DNA of 53,576 nucleotides. It comes from Myxococcota bacterium (GTDB lineage: Bacteria > Myxococcota_A > Polyangia > Polyangiales > Polyangiaceae). The notes beneath the pieces were generated by a model. It was not told where the DNA came from, ran no database searches, and saw nothing but the letters and a program-made list of their open reading frames with translations. This document shows positions 50,853 to 53,576 of this stretch, one piece after another. Each line of letters opens with the position of its first letter. Position 1 is the first letter of the stretch. Location: NCBI GenBank assembly GCA_963169915.1, contig CAUJEM010000142.1, positions 1 to 53,576 on the forward strand, given 5' to 3'. The translations under genes were made by a program, and so were the position numbers.

Positions 50853-51317
50853 TCACTCCCAGGACACCCCCCCCGTTCGGGCCTGCTCCAGCATGGCGTC
50901 CATGCCATGCGCCAGGGGGCTCGGGAGCTGCCCGGCGTGAAAGAGCCCCACCTCCGCGATCTCCAGCGGGTTGAGCGGCGGGCGCCGCGGCGGCGTCACC
51001 AACGCGTGCACGACGATGGTCACGGCGTGGAAGCGTGCGTCGCGACTGGGCTCACTGTAGACGCCCGACAGCTCGCCCAACGACACCACCTCGACGCCCG
51101 CCTCCTCCAGCAGCTCCCGCGGCACGGCGGCGCGCAAGGTCTCGCCCCACTCCAGGGTCCCTCCCGGTAGCGCCCACTGCCCCGTGTCCGTCCGCCGGAT
51201 GAGCAGCCAGCGTCCGTCCTCGGTCCGCGCGGCGGCGGCGACGCCGACGACGGGGCGACGCAAGACGTGACGCGCCACCTCCTTCACGATCGCCCAAGCA
51301 CCTCGCGGGATCCGCAT
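50853..51317 (-). CDS. Nudix hydrolase
   Basis: The start at 51317 gives 154 residues (163 from the next upstream ATG at 51344). The Nudix box runs from residue 53 to 75: Gly53, then five residues, Glu59, seven residues, and REL LEEAGV with Glu71 and Glu72 as metal ligands. GRWLLIRRTDTGQWALPGG precedes it, the standard lead-in. The family cleaves nucleoside diphosphates linked to another group, often as housecleaning. The substrate cannot be read from the sequence. It lies 62 bp upstream of the SH3-type gene on the same strand. Confidence 0.93.
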   Translation of the reverse strand: MRIPRGAWAIVKEVARHVLRRPVVGVAAAARTEDGRWLLIRRTDTGQWALPGGTLEWGETLRAAVPRELLEEAGVEVVSLGELSGVYSEPSRDARFHAVTIVVHALVTPPRRPPLNPLEIAEVGLFHAGQLPSPLAHGMDAMLEQARTGGVSWE

Positions 51318-51385
51318 GGCGCGGCCGTAGCAGAGCCGGGGCATCGACCCAAGCCCATGAGCTTATGCTAGGAGCCTCTCCACCC

Positions 51386-52924
51386 ATGAGGCGCGACTGG
51401 CTCTTGTCCCTCTCGCTCACGCTCGCGGCGTGCAGCCAGCGCACGGAGCCGCCGGGCGCGGCGAGCACGGCGGCCAGCTCCACCCTGCCCCAGGAGATCG
51501 AGATCGCCGGGCAGGCCGCGGAGGAGGCCAGCTCGAGCCCACCGGTGGACGCGCTGGAGCCGGGGAGCCAGCTCGACGCGCTCCCCTTCGAGCCCACCGG
51601 GCTCAAGCTCGCGAGCACCGCCTGGCGCACCTGGGTGTACACGGACGTCACGGAGAAGCGGACACGCTACGGTTACCTGAGGGCAGGCACCATCACGGAC
51701 GCGCGCCCCCCGGCGATCGTCAACGCAGGGTGCCCCGGCGGTTGGTACCGGATCAACCCGCGAGGCTTCGTGTGCATCGGCAAGGGCGCCAGCCTCAGCC
51801 TGGACGAGCCGGTCGTCATGGCCTCGGACGTGCGTCCGGTGCGCGGCCAAGGCTTTCCTTACCTGTACGCGATGGCCAGCGACAGCCCGCCGTTCAGGTA
51901 CTTCCGCCTCCCTAGCGCGGAAGAAATGCGCACCGTGGAGGGCGAGGGCGTCGCAGGTCGAGCCCTGGCCTGGCGACAGGGGCTCGCCGCGAAGGGCGTG
52001 AGCGAGCTGCTCGGTGAGCCGGGCGCCCCGCCGGACCTCGTCGCGAACGCCAAGGTCATGCCCCGTCCCTACGGCGTCATCCAGCGCCTTCACCTCTCGG
52101 TCCACTCGGGACGCGCGGCAGCGGACAGCGGCTTCGCCCTGCTCCGCACCTTCACGCACGAGGGGCGGGTCTTCGGGCTCACCACGGAGCTGGATCTCAT
52201 CGCGCTCGACCGCACCCGGCTCATCAAGCCCTCCAGCTTCCATGGCGTCAGCCTGGAGCCCGGGGAAGAGCTCCCGGTGGTGTTCGTCGAGAGCTACTCG
52301 CTCCAGAAGTACGAGCCCGTGGACGGTGGGACGCCCAAGGCCACGGGGAGCTGGCAGCGCCGTGAGGGGGTGAAGCTGACGGGCAAGACCGTGGGAGGGC
52401 AGTTCTGGGAGACGCGCGATGGCCTGCTCATGCCCCTCGGCAGCGGGCGCCTCATCAAGCCCCGAGAGAGCTTCCCCAGCTTCGCTACCGGCACCCGCAA
52501 GTGGATCGATCTGTCGATTGAGCAGCAGGCGCTCGTGGCGTACGAAGGGACACGCCCCGTCTACGTGACCCTCGTGAGCACTGGGCGTGGGGGGCTCGGT
52601 GACCCGGAGAAGACGCACGCCACCGTCCGCGGCACCTTCATGATCGTCACCAAGCACGTCACCGCCACCATGGACGGTGAAGACGACGTGAGCGACTCCT
52701 ACAACCTGCTGGACGTCCCCTTCGTCCAGTACTTTCACAACGGCTACGCGCTGCACGGCACGTACTGGCACGACAACTTCGGCCAAGTGCGGAGCCACGG
52801 CTGCGTCAACCTCTCGCCCATCGACTCCGCGTGGCTCTTCGAGTGGACGGACCCGAGCGTGCCCGCCGACTGGCACGGCGTCATCAACAAGGACCGAGGC
52901 ACGGTGGTGGTGGTGCGCCCCTGA
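51386..52924 (+). CDS. L,D-transpeptidase (YkuD) lipoprotein
   Basis: The ATG at 51386 gives 512 residues with a lipobox TLAAC (Cys15). Residues 30-380 are an uncharacterised region with SH3-like segments. The catalytic YkuD domain is at the C-terminal end: YALHGTYWHDNFG, then SHGCVNLSPIDSAWLFEW with His471 and the nucleophile Cys473. The enzyme makes or breaks cross-links in peptidoglycan between diamino acids, or anchors a lipoprotein to it. It is larger than typical members because of the N-terminal region. AGGAG lies about 11 nt before the ATG. A TATGCT -10-like element is at 51364-51369. Confidence 0.94.
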   Translation: MRRDWLLSLSLTLAACSQRTEPPGAASTAASSTLPQEIEIAGQAAEEASSSPPVDALEPGSQLDALPFEPTGLKLASTAWRTWVYTDVTEKRTRYGYLRAGTITDARPPAIVNAGCPGGWYRINPRGFVCIGKGASLSLDEPVVMASDVRPVRGQGFPYLYAMASDSPPFRYFRLPSAEEMRTVEGEGVAGRALAWRQGLAAKGVSELLGEPGAPPDLVANAKVMPRPYGVIQRLHLSVHSGRAAADSGFALLRTFTHEGRVFGLTTELDLIALDRTRLIKPSSFHGVSLEPGEELPVVFVESYSLQKYEPVDGGTPKATGSWQRREGVKLTGKTVGGQFWETRDGLLMPLGSGRLIKPRESFPSFATGTRKWIDLSIEQQALVAYEGTRPVYVTLVSTGRGGLGDPEKTHATVRGTFMIVTKHVTATMDGEDDVSDSYNLLDVPFVQYFHNGYALHGTYWHDNFGQVRSHGCVNLSPIDSAWLFEWTDPSVPADWHGVINKDRGTVVVVRP

Positions 52925-52952
52925 GGCGCTCGGCGTCGGATGCGCGCACGCC

Positions 52953-53576
52953 TCAGGGCCAGCCTGGCGGGACGTCCAGGGCCACGTGCACGGTGAGCAC
53001 GTGCGCCTGCTCCCAGCCGCTGGGTCGCTCCGTGGAGCGGAGGAGATAGCCCACGTCCAGCCGCGTGGTGGGGTTGAGCGCGAAGCCCAGGCCCACGGCG
53101 GCGCGGTTCTGGTTCATGCGCTGGCGCTCGGACAGCTCCACGAACACCTCCTCGGAGAGGAAGGGCTTGAGCTTGGCGCCCGAGGCCCCATAGCTGAGGC
53201 GCAGCTGCTCCCGCGCGCGCCACCACGGCTGCTGACCCGCCGTGCCATGGATGAGGCGGGTGCGGCTGGCGAGCGAGAAGTCCCCGAGCGAGAGCGTGAG
53301 GTTGGGCTCGAGCTCGAGCTGCCCCTCCTGCACGTAGCGGTCCGCCGAGCGGCTGGCGGCCACCGCGCCCTGGCCGGCGATGAACGCCCAGCTTGCCACG
53401 TAGAGCACCGCGCCGGTGCGGAAGCGAGCCTGCGCGAGCCCCTCCGCCTCTCGCATCAAGAAGGTCTCCGTGGAGACGCGAGCGTCGAGGCGCGGCAGCG
53501 CTGGGCGCTCCGTCCGCACGATGGGCACGCGGCTCTCCGTGCTGAGCCACACCCCGCTGTCGGCGAGCGCTGGGCT
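52953..53576 (-). CDS. DUF2490-like outer-membrane protein, 5' end outside the window
   Basis: At least 207 residues are visible; the frame stays open to the right edge, so the start and signal peptide lie outside. Alternating beta strands fit a small outer-membrane barrel: VWLSTESRVPI, FRTGAVLYVASWAFI, LTLSLGDFSLASRTRLIHG, WRAREQLRLSYG, KPFLSEEVFVELS, NQNRAAVGLGFAL, and TTRLDVGYLLRS. The RTRL...WRARxxLRLSY and PFLSEEVF...NQNR blocks match the DUF2490 family. Its function is unknown. It converges on the L,D-transpeptidase gene with 28 bp between them. Confidence 0.82.
   Translation of the reverse strand, partial: SPALADSGVWLSTESRVPIVRTERPALPRLDARVSTETFLMREAEGLAQARFRTGAVLYVASWAFIAGQGAVAASRSADRYVQEGQLELEPNLTLSLGDFSLASRTRLIHGTAGQQPWWRAREQLRLSYGASGAKLKPFLSEEVFVELSERQRMNQNRAAVGLGFALNPTTRLDVGYLLRSTERPSGWEQAHVLTVHVALDVPPGWP

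Overview
The window is high-GC DNA of about 70% G+C with strongly G/C-biased third codon positions. It carries an unusually large number of predicted lipoproteins, several with Gly/Ala/Ser- or Pro/Thr-rich linkers after the lipobox. Together with the sparse operon structure this fits a Myxococcota (myxobacterial, probably Polyangia-type) chromosome. That assignment is an inference from style and composition; no rRNA or tRNA gene is present to confirm it.

Region 1 (1-13.9 kb) holds a CRISPR-Cas locus split in two. A one-spacer, two-repeat CRISPR mini-array lies at 353-464. After three unrelated genes (a large lipoprotein, a DUF2239-SnoaL fusion, an alpha/beta-hydrolase lipoprotein) comes a tightly overlapping type I-G (formerly I-U) interference operon: a small uncharacterised ORF, cas3 with a C-terminal HD domain, csx17 (cas8), csb1 (cas7) and csb2 (a cas5-cas6 fusion). 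No cas1, cas2 or cas4 is present. The effector genes look intact, so the locus could still interfere using this spacer or arrays elsewhere, but it cannot acquire spacers on its own.

Region 2 (13.9-16.5 kb) holds a convergent 618-residue protein of unrecognised family, with a globular N-terminal domain, a proline-rich linker, a coiled coil and a compact C-terminal domain. It is the most interesting uncharacterised gene here. A START-like protein follows.

Region 3 (16.5-29 kb) mixes secreted beta-helix lipoproteins with amino-acid and redox enzymes. These are a tyrosine phenol-lyase, a membrane coiled-coil protein with an AIM24-like domain, and a plus-strand cluster of nitronate monooxygenase, aromatic-type PLP decarboxylase, a small Tat/membrane-anchored subunit and a GMC oxidoreductase.

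Region 4 (29-38 kb) is mostly envelope and secreted proteins: a GH92 alpha-mannosidase, a DUF4333-like lipoprotein, an alpha/beta-hydrolase lipoprotein, an M13 metallopeptidase and an uncharacterised lipoprotein. Region 5 (38-53.6 kb) contains a CBS-pair protein, a diiron ferritin-like protein, a DUF6132-like peptide, an MFS exporter, an M50 site-2-protease-like peptidase with CBS domains, a POT peptide transporter, a tandem GST-N/glutaredoxin-fold protein, a metallophosphoesterase lipoprotein, a ChaN/TIKI-like lipoprotein, an SH3-type lipoprotein with kbl, a Nudix hydrolase, an L,D-transpeptidase and a DUF2490-like protein cut by the right edge.

A recurring regulatory pattern is a TANNNT -10 element 6-7 nt before the start codon of at least six genes, most of them lipoproteins. 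This suggests many leaderless mRNAs.
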